DNA from: Centrapalus pauciflorus
Taxonomy: Eukaryota > Streptophyta > Magnoliopsida > Asterales > Asteraceae
Assembly (NCBI GenBank): GCA_020465985.1
Contig: JAANYP010007201.1
Location: 558,001-622,000 of the forward strand
Length of the DNA: 64,000 nt
Reading direction: 5' to 3'
The position numbers and the translations under genes are program-made. Positions 48,001 through 58,776 of this stretch are shown here, piece after piece; position 1 is the stretch's first letter; each line of letters starts with the position of its first letter. A model generated the notes under the pieces. That model was not told where the DNA came from, did no database searches, and worked only from the letters and a program-made list of their open reading frames with translations.

Positions 48001-48790
48001 ATCAATTATATTATAATATATACTATTTACAAACTTTTCACTGTCCGCTCAACAGTGAAAATGTCAGTCAGACAATTCAAGCAAACAAGTAATCAGCTGA
48101 ATATTTTTATTAATTTATATACTCGTATAAAATATAATATTTGTATTAATTCTATAATAAGTTTTGATATATTATATTTTATTAAAAGTCGAATATATAA
48201 TTATGATCACATTATTATTATTTACAATCTTATATAAAATTATTACCGTTGAAATTATTTTCATTTAGCAAACTGTTGTACAACTGATTAATTATTTTAT
48301 TTTCTATATAATATATAATTGCTTATTTATCTTTTATATTAAGAAATATATCTCTTTATAAGCACGAGGTTACTGTTCATTAAACAATGAACCTCGCAGC
48401 CAAACTTCTCAAAATGATAGGTAAGCATCTAACCTATTTTATTAATTTATATATAATATATAACCTTTTTATTTTTTTATAATAACTTTTGATATATTGT
48501 GTTTTATAAAAATTCGAGTATATCATTATAATCCCATTATTTTTATCTATATTTCGATATAAAATTTATTACCGCTGGAACTATCTTCATTAAGCAGACA
48601 GAAATGTAGCTGACCTAATTTTTATTTTTTATATATATACTATATAACTGTGTTGTATAATGTTATAATCTTTGATATTATATTTTATAAAAGTTCACAT
48701 ATGCAATTATGATCGCCTTATTTTTATCTACAGATATAACCTTTTTTTTTTGTCCTAACTATATTTACAATGAAAAATATTTATTGTTTG
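48000..48790. repeat. Diverged AT-rich repeats with two hairpins
   Basis: Three diverged copies share TTTTGATATATTATATTTTA, then GTCGAATATATAATTATGAT-like and ATTATTACCGTTG-like parts (about 48100-48300, 48440-48620, 48630-48760). Between them lie TTTTCACTG/CAGTGAAAA (48036-48062) and CGAGGTT/AACCTCG with an inner GTTCATT/AATGAAC (48365-48396). Class unknown. Confidence 0.5.
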
Positions 48791-49031
48791 GTTATGATCT
48801 CGCTACAACCCACAGATTAAACTATCTAATTATTCATTAATCTGGAAACTTGTTAACCACTTTGTAGACTCCATGTCCTAACCAATTTCTAAATTTCTGT
48901 TTCAGTCCACTCGCATGAGTTGTTTGTTGATAAAGCTAATATCTATTGGTCGTCCATTTTGTTCTGCCCCCTAAATCTTCATAGTCCTCATTGGCTCATC
49001 CAATGACATGCTAATCTATAAACTCACTTAT

Positions 49032-50826
49032 TGTAACACCCCTCCCGATCCCGGAAATGCCACGTCAATACAATATCATATGTGGCAATAACGCAACGGA
49101 TCCATACGCACGTGTCATGGGATAATGCAGGTTACGGCTAATTAAAAACTTTAAACACAAAGTTAATACATACAAATCCCAGATTAACAAAACATACAAA
49201 TTCCGGTCACTGGATACACCGACCCCCAAACAACCGTTATACAAGTTCTATATAAACATAAAACCATCACAGATCTTCAGTCTATCTCGGATCTACCTCG
49301 GCTGCGGCTGAGATCCTTTCTGATTCCCTGAACATGTTAGACTCGATAACGTGAGCTATAAAGCCCGTGAGCACGCGAGGGTTGACACTGCACAGAACAC
49401 ATAGCACATAGCACGCAAACCCTGTCCCTGTCCCTGTCCCGATAACCCAACACACATCTCAGGTATAAAGCACAAGTATGAGATCGAACACAGCCCTGTG
49501 GGGACCCCTCCCCGATGGACACATCGCACACAGCAATGGTCGGTAATACCCTGTAGCACGGAAGCTACCCGGCTACAGGCCCTGCCGTATATATACGCCC
49601 CAAGGACTGTAAGGGACAGTCAACCCGCGCGATTCCCCTTCGCGACTTATCGTCCGTATGGAACTCATCACGGACCCCTGAACCGATCTCGCATCTCATA
49701 CATAACACGTATAAGGAATAGAGCATACCTGAGGTTCACGTCCCTGTCTCACATAGATATAACACGCACAAGATAGCAACACAACTAAAATCATAAAGAC
49801 GGCGCGCGTTTGGAAAAGTCTCGAGTACTCACCTGACTGGTTTCCCGAAGTCTGAGCACCCTGATCGAATCCGGCCCGATGTCCGCTAATCCCTGTAATC
49901 ACACGGATAGCCCAGGAATTAAACACAATTCCCAATTAACACAAAGCACATTGACTTGAGCTCAATCCGAACCCGACAATCCCACGAAACCGAAACCCGA
50001 CCGATACCCGAGACCCGACTCAACTTGACTCAAAACAATCTCAAACAATACCCCAAACATATGCAAAACCCATTCGGGCAATCCCGACACTGAACCGACC
50101 CAAACTCATTTCACTAGACAATTTTCAGATTTCTCCAACAGGCTAATGGTCGCGCCGCGGACCCTCTGGTGGTCGCGCCGCGACATCGCGAAACCCTCAG
50201 CTCTGCCCTGCGATTTCCATGGCTGTCCAGGAGTACACAACTCCTTACATACACGAATTCAGTCTCAATTAACACATATGGATACTACATAACATCCCTT
50301 TTACAAGCTCAAAGCTATTACCCCATTTCCCACACATACAACCCAATTAAAACCACTAAATAGAAGTTCCCTTACCTTAATTGAGCTCAAGAACAACAAG
50401 GATGAAGAAGATGATGATGATTCCAAGCCTTTGCACCCAAATCAGATTGCACAAGAGTTTTGGCTATGGCTTTTCTCTGCTGGAGCTCACACCAAACACA
50501 CACACATACACTTTAGGTCTCAGTTTTGGATAAGGGAGAAATGAAAGGGATAAGCATTCTTATGTACGTCTCTTAATTAACCGGTCCCGAACCCAATAAC
50601 CCGAACCCGATATCACATTTTCAATATTTATGCCCATTTAACCCATTTAATCCCACGATCCCAAAAATATAATCCGTTCATTAAAATTATAACCCGGTAA
50701 CACGCAAGCCCAATCCCGACACGTATTAATCCACGAAACGGGATATAATTGGGCCGACCCAATATCAATAAATTATTCATCCACTAAAATAATTCCACGT
50801 ACCAGGTCAAATTAACGGATGTTACA
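49032..50826. mobile_element. Solo LTR related to the Ty3/Gypsy element at 12088
   Basis: 1795 bp starting TGTAACACCCCTCCCGATCC and ending GATGTTACA, flanked by the perfect duplication CTTAT (49027-49031, 50827-50831). Shares with the 1332-bp LTR the AAATGCCACGTCAAT start, the CTACAGGCCCTGCCGT and CGCCCCAAGGACTGT blocks, and the end, but is longer and clearly diverged, so it is another family of the same lineage. Frames inside are not genes. Confidence 0.9.
49550..49621. other. Conserved triple-hairpin block in the solo LTR
   Basis: CCTGTAGC/GCTACAGG at 49550-49557 and 49572-49579, the palindrome CGTATATATACG at 49586-49597, and GACTGT/ACAGTC at 49605-49610 and 49616-49621: same order and spacing as 12624-12695. 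The first loop differs while its arms are unchanged. Confidence 0.7.
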
Positions 50827-50831
50827 CTTAT

Positions 50832-51832
50832 AGAATGAATATAAATTTAAAAAATTAATTTTTTTAAATATGTGAGATAAATCTTAAAATATATTTATCA
50901 AATTTATAATATCTAATTATATAATATAATAAACTTAAAAATATAAATTCAAATTTAAGTTTTATATAAGTTTAGATTTAGACTAACTATTAGATATCAT
51001 TTAAACTAAATTTATATGGTTTAATAAAGAAACAAAATTTTTATTTTCTTTCATTTCTCTTCAAGAACATACAGATGCATTTATCAAACGAGAATTTTCG
51101 GTTTAAAATATTTAAATAAACTAAAAACATTATGGTTTTAATAAGACATATTTTGGAGATGAGAATGTGTTCAGATATGATATAAATATTTTTTGTCTTT
51201 TTCATTTTTCACACCTTTATAACATATATTGACATGACTAAATTGAAAACAAAATGTGAAAACCTAAAAAAATATGTTTTCAAGCTTACTTGTAATTTTG
51301 AAAGCTATAAACTAAAAACATCTATAAACAATGGATTTGAACGCGTTTTACAAAACATTGTTTTTAATGAAAAATTTCACTAAAAACATTTCAACTAAAC
51401 GAGTCCTGAACTTTATTATCCTCCCGATTCAAGGTAAACTTTCTTTCAATTATCTTTTTATCAACCTGAATTAAAAACATAAATTTTCTTTCATTTATAT
51501 TCTATCCTTACGATTCAAGAACATAAACACAAAGTTTTTTTTTTTCATATCTCTTCCCTTTATTATTTTTCCTTTTCGTATAAAAGAAGGCAATGTAAAT
51601 CTTTTTATTTAGCCATGTACAAAAGAAAAAGGAGTAAGATTTCGTAAACAACTGTCTTGACTCGTCGTCTTAACAAATATTAGGTTACCACATACTCTAC
51701 TCGAAAAATTGAAACACTACAAATTGTTTCAGACTTTCAGATTCCTATCATTCGTTCACCAATTGAGTGTTAAATTTCCGTACTTCACCTAACAAAAAAG
51801 TTAGATCTACGAATCGAAACACTTGAATTTTT
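50832..51832. other. CASP-like gene upstream region
   Basis: Intergenic; the last 200 bp are likely promoter and leader of the gene at 51904. At about 51300-51412 an end resembling GGACTCGTTTAGTTGAAATG (minus strand) recalls the GGTTGCGTTTAG MITEs, but no second end was found. Confidence 0.4.
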
Positions 51833-51907
51833 ATGGTTGATGTTGATGAAGATCAGGTAGATAACACGTCGTTACAGGTGGTGGTTGGAGGCGGCGGGGT
51901 AAAATGA
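51833..51907 (+). promoter_or_regulatory. Upstream ORF overlapping the CASP-like start (ATGA)
   Basis: ATG at 51833 opens 24 codons ending in TGA at 51905-51907, which overlaps the main ATG at 51904 as ATGA. The main start is fixed by the conserved MNVSHPSVHP N-terminus of the family. Whether the leader includes 51833 is unknown. Confidence 0.5.
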
Positions 51908-54900
51908 ACGTCAGTCACCCGTCCGTGCATCCGTTTGAAGCGGGACCACTACCACCGACTGACGGCGGAGTCATTGTACCACCTAGAGTGAGGATGAAGG
52001 TCATCCAAGGCATGCCTGGGACGATCGGTGGTCTTATCTTGCGTTTTTGTCAATTTGCGTACGCAGTAGTCTCACTCGTTGTCATGGCCACAACAAGCGA
52101 TTTTCCGTCCGTCACTGCCTTCTGGTAAATTACTTGATCGTTTCATTAACTGATGTTTATAGATTTACACGATCTCATTGTTTAATGTAGGCGTGAAAAT
52201 TTATCAGTTTAATAACATAATCCAAATTGCTAATCCTTTAGCCATTGACTACCAATATCAAGTCGGAGATCTATCGGTAATGCAGTCAAATCGGTGGGAA
52301 ATGGAGTTGATCTAAAAAATATTAGACAAGGTAGAACACAGGATACTGTGAGAGTAAAAATTGGATATCACGATACATTCTATATGAATGAATGGGACTA
52401 TGGGAGCGACGCATCTAGGATAGATAAAATGAACGACTAAAACAGCCTTGACATCAGTTAGACATAGCTTTTAAATCATCAGTGGTCATTTTAGTACGAT
52501 ATTCTAACATAAAAGACGGCTATGAATGCTAGGACATGATATTTCTTATGCAATGATCAGATCTACAGGTAGCACAACAAAAATGTGCTAACTGCCGTTG
52601 CAGGGATGAAGATACAGAACTTTTGTGAATTCAAGAGATTGTAAAGATAAACAAGTATCATACTACAAGTTTCAAGTAAATGCAGAGTGATATGTAACAT
52701 GCCAATAGACTTGTACCTTGTTACAACATGACCTGATTGCTAGTGGCTAAACAAAAACACTGCAAGGCCTAAACTTCTGAAAAGTACTACCTACTATTAT
52801 GCCTGGTTAAGATTGAGAAGGAAAATGTGGATACTCATTTGCATACCTAACTCTGATGCTAGAGGTAGAGGAGACTCATTATATTGACATTGATGGATAA
52901 AGTGGATGCTTTCACATTTGATTTAACACATTATATCAGCGGAAGATCAAATAAAAAAAGATCGAGTAACAAATATCGTATATGATTAACATAACTAGCT
53001 AAGGCTAAGGGAGCTGGAAGGAATGATGCTATGATTATTAACACTGATGGATAGAGAAATGAGGCCAAGTGAGTTAATTTTCTTCAACTTTAAAGCATAT
53101 GAGTGTGATAAGCTTTTATAATAGAATTTATTGACTTAGACAGGTTATAATCAAGGATTTGGCCCCAAATTACAATGGTCTAAGATGACTTGAAATTTAG
53201 GAACTTGCCATGCACACTGGCACATTAATTACATGTCAACTAGATAACAGTTTTTGGAAGGGTGCAATAGATATGTATGGCTTTGTCATTGAAAGAAATG
53301 TTATTTTAGCAGTCATCCACCATGGACGTGGTACATTGCCACTTAGAGAAGGCACATTAATCGGTAATTGGTATGCATTATAGGTTCTCAAATGGGATAA
53401 GATGGTAGTTTATTTGGTTTTACACATATAGTGTCGAAAATAGTTATTAGATGTGTATAGGGGTAAGAAATGGGTTTTCATGAACTTGTTCTACTTTTTT
53501 CTGGGGAAAATTTGAGAAAACAAATAGCTACCCAAGTTTTCTAGGTATAGGTTCCTAAGTGCTTGGCCACAGCCACTAGCACCATAATAACTCATAGCTT
53601 GTTACTCAATTTTGAAGTTTGTAACAGAATTATAGTAATCATCTGGAACAAAATTGTGTTGTATGGCTTATAAATGAAGGAATCATTTGAAGTCACAATC
53701 AAGCATAAATCAAATTTAACAGTCCTTGGAAAATGATGGTGTGTATATGTATTTACTGATAAATCAAATGCAGAACATGGTTCTTTGGTTAGGAAAATCT
53801 AACATGCTCAAAAGTATCCCTGTTAGTAACGGCGTTATCTTTGTAGACTAAATACATAAATTGAGGTCACAATTGAGCATGATTTATGTTTCTTTAAGGA
53901 TTTTTTATTCAATGCGTCTATTACAAGTTCAAGGATTGTACTTGTAGTTGTTGATCAGATTATGACCTACATGTTTGATCTCTGAGTCTTAGGTGTGAGT
54001 CATAATAATTTCTATTTTATTACACCCACTTTCTTTTAGTCTGGTTAAGAATCAGCTAAATGCAAATATGTAGATTCACCCCAAGGGTACTAGGGTAGTC
54101 ATGTGTCTTATGAGGAGATCCTCACATTTCTTTCTGTGACAAATTCCGTAAGTTTGAAAGTATTCCAAGCTTTTAATATTTTTTTAAGGCACAGCCCCCC
54201 CCATCATCATTAGGCTACCACCAAAATGCTGAGAAACGAAAAGCCGAACAAGTAAAACACACAAAAAATAAGAACACAGATTTACGTGGTTCGGTCCCAG
54301 AATGATTTGCTTCCACGGCCATACTAGTGAGTCTCTATAAATTTCAGACATGCTAAGATTTCGTAGCGGCACATAAGCCTTCGGCAACAATCAGTCTCCA
54401 CGACTCAACACCAAAGTACCAAAAGTTCCGATGTCAAAGAGGCAATACAAATGTAGTGGTAGGCCTTAGAAGACGACTGAAGTAGTGAGTGCGTAATCAC
54501 TAAGCAAGCTTGCATGCATGCTCCAGTTTCTCCACCGTTTGGATTTTCCTACGAGTATGACATGTGAAACCATGAAAATTTCTTATCAAGGAGGGCAAAC
54601 TAAAAACCTAGTTCAGCACTCCTCTCAGAGTCATAGGAATGTTTTCCCAATTTGTAGCTCATGTAGACAAAAGATCAAGCAAAGGTTTAGGAATAAGTTT
54701 TCAAGAGACCACATGTGGAAAAAAGGCTTACATGTCAAATGGAAACACATCATCATCAAATGTTTATCACAATATGAATATACTGCACATTACTTTCTTC
54801 ATTACTTCATGTTTGAGCTGTCGTAAAAGTCAAGTATCTACCGTTTATACTTGATGGTAGTCAGCATTAATGAATGCTTTTAATTGTTTGTCATCTCAGC

Positions 54901-56057
54901 TACCTTGTTGCTGCTGCTGCCCTGCAGAGTTTGTGGAGTCTATCACTTGCTATTCTTGACATCCATGCCCTTTTGGTGGGACGTACCTTGCAGAATTATA
55001 GAGTTGTTTGTCTCTTTTCTGTAGGTGACGGGGTAAGATTAGTGCTGCTAAAAACCCTACAATTAATTTGACTTGGTCAATATATGTGGTTGACCAATAA
55101 TCTATATACGCCTCACATAGTTTGGGTGAACTTCTAAAATAGTCATTTAACCTTGGTTTGCCACGTGTATTTGGTCATCATATGTGGTTGACCAATAATC
55201 ATCATATAGTAAAATGAAAATAGCAAATTTTTAGATCAAGTGTTTGATTTGTCACGCATGTTTTTCAATCTAAACTTAATGAATTAATTCTTGTTTGTTT
55301 ACTACACGTTTTCCTTTATTATAATTTGCTTTTTTATGCTGTCCTGGCATTCCTTGAAGATCTTCTTCCGCTTCCATGCATATAACGTTATCAAGAAATT
55401 ATTCATTAGCAAAAAACGAAGTGTAGTCGACTACTCTTGCATTAGTATATATCTGCACAACCTATTAAAAAGCAATAGTATATTTTTTTTTATCTTGAAT
55501 TGGATGCAACTAGCATATATTTTAGCACGTTCTTGTAGAATTTCATATGGCTTCATTGTTGGATTCATCATACATCACTCTTAAGTGCTAGTTGGGCAAC
55601 AATTTACTAGGGCCAATAACCAATTTTTTTTTTTTTTTTGGAGTCAAAAGCTTAATTGAGATTGTATCTAGTAGTGTTTAAACGTGGGTCTTTGAGTGGT
55701 GGATTGTAAATGGTGTTCCAAATGCCTTTTTGAGATGTCTTGTTATGAGAGAAATATCTATAGAGTATACACCATAATATTTGAATGAAATTAGTCATAT
55801 CACATTCACAGATCTGTTGCTATGATGTTCACAGCTTATTTAAAGAATTGACGTTTTCACTGCAGATCACGTCTACTCTTACATTCGCTGCCGCCTGTGC
55901 ATCTGCTGGTATTACGGTTCTTATAGGTAACGATCTTCGTATCTGTGCTCAAAATCACTGCAAACAGTTTGAGACTGCTACTGCTATGGCTTTCCTTAGC
56001 TGGTTTACTGCATTACCTTCGTTTCTTCTCAACTTCTGGTCACTGTCGTCCCGATAA
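51904..56057 (+). CDS. CASPL5A: CASP-like membrane protein, 5A type
   Basis: Four-span membrane protein of the CASP-like/MARVEL-related family; CASPs build the Casparian-strip membrane domain, while the 5A group has no settled role. Exons 51904-52124, 54900-55032, 55866-56057, in frame, 181 aa, the family's usual size. Spans: about 45-60 (LRFCQFAYAVVSLVVMATT), 75-100 (YLVAAAALQSLWSLSLAILD), 115-140 (GDGITSTLTFAAACASAGIT) and 155-178 (MAFLSWFTALPSFLLNFWSL), ending in WSLSSR. Conserved signature parts are MNVSHPSVHP, MPGTIGGL, TSDFPSVTAFCYLV and the NDL...C...HC loop between spans 3 and 4. Intron 1 (2.8 kb) holds LTR-like debris; intron 2 has a 21-bp direct repeat (ATATGTGGTTGACCAATAAT at 55082 and 55180). 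Confidence 0.93.
54232..54430. repeat. LTR-like repeat fragment in CASPL5A intron 1
   Basis: Contains ACGTGGTTCGGTCCCAGA, then CCACGGCCATACTAGTGAGT and ATAAATTTCAGA, matching the order of similar phrases at about 59680-59770. A piece of a dispersed, probably retrotransposon-derived repeat; ends not defined. Confidence 0.45.
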
Positions 56058-56926
56058 AGTGGATTGATGACTTATGGTGAAATAAACCATCACTTTAATT
56101 CCCTTCTCTTCTCGTGATCCCTCGGTCCCATGTCGCCTGTCCTCCTTCAGGTTCCATTGGTCCGGGGAGAAAAACATAAATTGCATGGTTGATGGAATCA
56201 TTGATGTATATATAAGCGTGTTTAGCTTGTGGAGTCGTTGGTTGTTTAGCTGGTCTCCGAATGCAGCTGTAAAAAGTGTGTTGCAATTTCGTGATGGTTT
56301 TTGTAAGTGTTTGAAGAACCAAATGCAACTGTGGAATTATGTGTTGCAATTCATACTCCTTTTTTTGCCTTGGGTTTTTAGAGGTTGTATGTCGAGGGTT
56401 TCCGTTCCTACAACGATGCTCTATACATATGAAAGAAAATGATAGAATAGAAAAACCAGACATAGTGTCAAACACACCTTGCGCACCCATATTTTCAGGT
56501 TCTTTCATCTGAAAAATGGCATAAAAATGTATCCTAATTCATTATCGTACTTCTATAACTTAGTGATACTTAGGAACATGTTTAGCATTTTGAGGATTTA
56601 AAAAACTCGTGTGAGTCAAATATGCTATAACTAGATTACGGTTAAGCATATATGGAACTAATCAAGTAACTATGTCTGGTATGATTGGAATCACGCCAAA
56701 GTCAATCATATTTTGAAGTGATTGGATTTTAGTTGTCACACCATTACAGGCTCAGTAAAAAAAAAAAACTAATGCTTAGTTTATAAAATGATAGTGATTT
56801 ATACATAACTTTTTATGATCAATAACAATAAAGGCTTTGTAGGTTTATGACATGTAAAATATTACTATGCATTACCGTAAATGATGGAACATTGTTATAT
56901 ATAAATGTACTACCCTTTTCAATCTA
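56058..56926. other. CASPL5A 3' UTR and flank
   Basis: 3' UTR to perhaps 56440, then intergenic DNA. The 137-codon minus-strand frame at 56095-56508 matches no family I know and overlaps the likely UTR, so I do not call it. Confidence 0.45.
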
Positions 56927-57339
56927 TCTATACTATTAAAAGAGTAACTATACTCAATTCTGGTGAAGCCACGTGTCATCACCATGAATCGACACGTGTC
57001 ATTTATAGGTTTTATAAATAATAAAGATATATAAATTATAATTATCCAAATCTAATATAATCTACTTTTGAATTCAAATCAAATCAAATAAAATCTAATA
57101 CTCTACTAACTTATTAATTATAATATAATATAATATAATAAAAGTTTTAAAAAATTATACGAAAATAATTACTATTCATATATATTTAGAAATATATAAA
57201 TTTAATAGGTCATAATAAATAATAATATCATTCTTATATACTTTTTGTTAAAAATAATAATATTTATAACTTTACCTTTTAATTCATTATATTTTATATA
57301 TATTAAAAATATCCGCGTAATACGCGGGTAATAAACTAG
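56927..57339 (+). mobile_element. Non-autonomous Helitron
   Basis: Begins TCTATACTATTAAAAGAG after an A and ends CCGCGTAATACGCGG (hairpin), GTAATAAACTAG, before a T. 413 bp. Near the 5' end are CCACGTGTCATCACC and GACACGTGTCATT, typical of small plant Helitrons. No ORF. Confidence 0.85.
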
Positions 57340-57613
57340 TATGATAATTAAAGTAAAATATATTTTTATAAGCTTAGATCCCGTTTGCATTGCATGAATT
57401 TAAAATGATTAAAATAGTTGGGGGATAAGTGGATTATGAAATATTAAAAGTAAGGAATATGAAATCCTAAATGAGTTGTTAAAATCCTCCAAACCAAAAG
57501 GCACATTATAAGAAAATCTAATCCTTAGATGAAAATTTGAAATCAGTTTGGTTTGTCGGAAGAATCTCTAAGTTGATGGGAGGCAAAGAGGAGAAACCCT
57601 TTGGTTTATGTAA

Positions 57614-57908
57614 GGGTTTATTATGAAAAAAACCAACACGTTCTTAAATTTTTTGCGTTTTCGTCCATCCATGTTATTTTTTTTTCATAAAAGTTATTAA
57701 GTTAATTATTTCTTTTTGATTTAGTGAAATTTAGACATTAAAGCCCAGTTTTCCAGTTTTTATAAAACCCGATTTTTTCAATGTCCAAATTTCACTAAAC
57801 CAAAAAGAAAAAATTAACTTAAAGGCCTTCATGAACAAAAAAAATAACACAGAGAAACGAAAACGTAAAAAACATGAAAACATATTGGTCTTTTTTCATA
57901 ATAAACCC
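57614..57908. mobile_element. Foldback MITE, probably Mutator-like
   Basis: Ends GGGTTTATTATGAAAAAAAC and, inverted, TTTTTTCATAATAAACCC; the whole 295 bp nearly folds on itself around a short centre. Flanks TTTATGTAA and TTTATACAA form an imperfect 9-bp duplication (7 of 9). Confidence 0.65.
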
Positions 57909-57917
57909 TTTATACAA

Positions 57918-58776
57918 ATGGATGAGACATGGATGAAAAACATTTGATCCATGACCTAGTGACCTACAATCGGAATCCGGTCACATTTAATGTCATAATA
58001 GAAATTACTTAATCTATGGTAGAGATTATAAACTACATTTTCTTTTGTTTTGGTTTCTTGTTTTAATAAATCCAGATATTTTTTATTTTGTCTTGATAAA
58101 AAAAGTATTGATCACCTATATGCGTAACTTGTAAAATGTTAAACCATCTTAGATTATAAAAAATTATATATCTATCAATTTACAGTTTAAAAAGCGTTTA
58201 GATTGGCGTTTGAAAAAATGCTTTACCATTTTAGATACTAATGATTAGATAATATCGATAACAAAAAGTATTAAGAAAAATTTAGGTTGCGTTTAGTTAA
58301 CGAAAAGTAATCATTTTTCAGAAAGTATTAAGCTTCTCAACTTGAAGGGTGGCCATAAAACAAAAATCAAACCAAGTGTTTGTATGAACAGGAGCAATCC
58401 TCCCAGACACAGAAGAAATCACAATCCGTAAAACTTATTAGAAAAAAGGGTGATTATCAAAGAACCAACAATCATATGATACAAGTGACCCAATGTCATA
58501 AATGGTCGGTCATTCATGTAAATAAAAGCAGGCAGACAGACAGACACACTGGAGATCATCCATAAAATAAATATGTATACAACGATGAAAAATGAATTAA
58601 CCTACTCTCTAGTACAAATAAATACCAAGAAATTACAAGATTTGTTATCATGCATCTTATTAAGGCTGGCTATACGAAAACTTTTTTTGACTGGTTACTT
58701 TTGTTGGTTGTGTACCGAATACAAAAAAAGTAGCATTACATACATTACAGGAGGTTTGGTTAAGAGAGGGAGATGA
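57918..58776. other. MON1 3' flank
   Basis: Intergenic; the right side is likely the MON1 3' UTR. A lone MITE end GGTTGCGTTTAGTTAACGAA lies at 58285-58320, flanked by AAAGTATTAAG on both sides, as if the rest of the element had been deleted. Confidence 0.5.

Noticed and set aside
56095..56508. 137-codon minus-strand frame overlapping the CASPL5A 3' region
   Set aside because: No recognisable domain or family match, and it lies over the likely 3' UTR.
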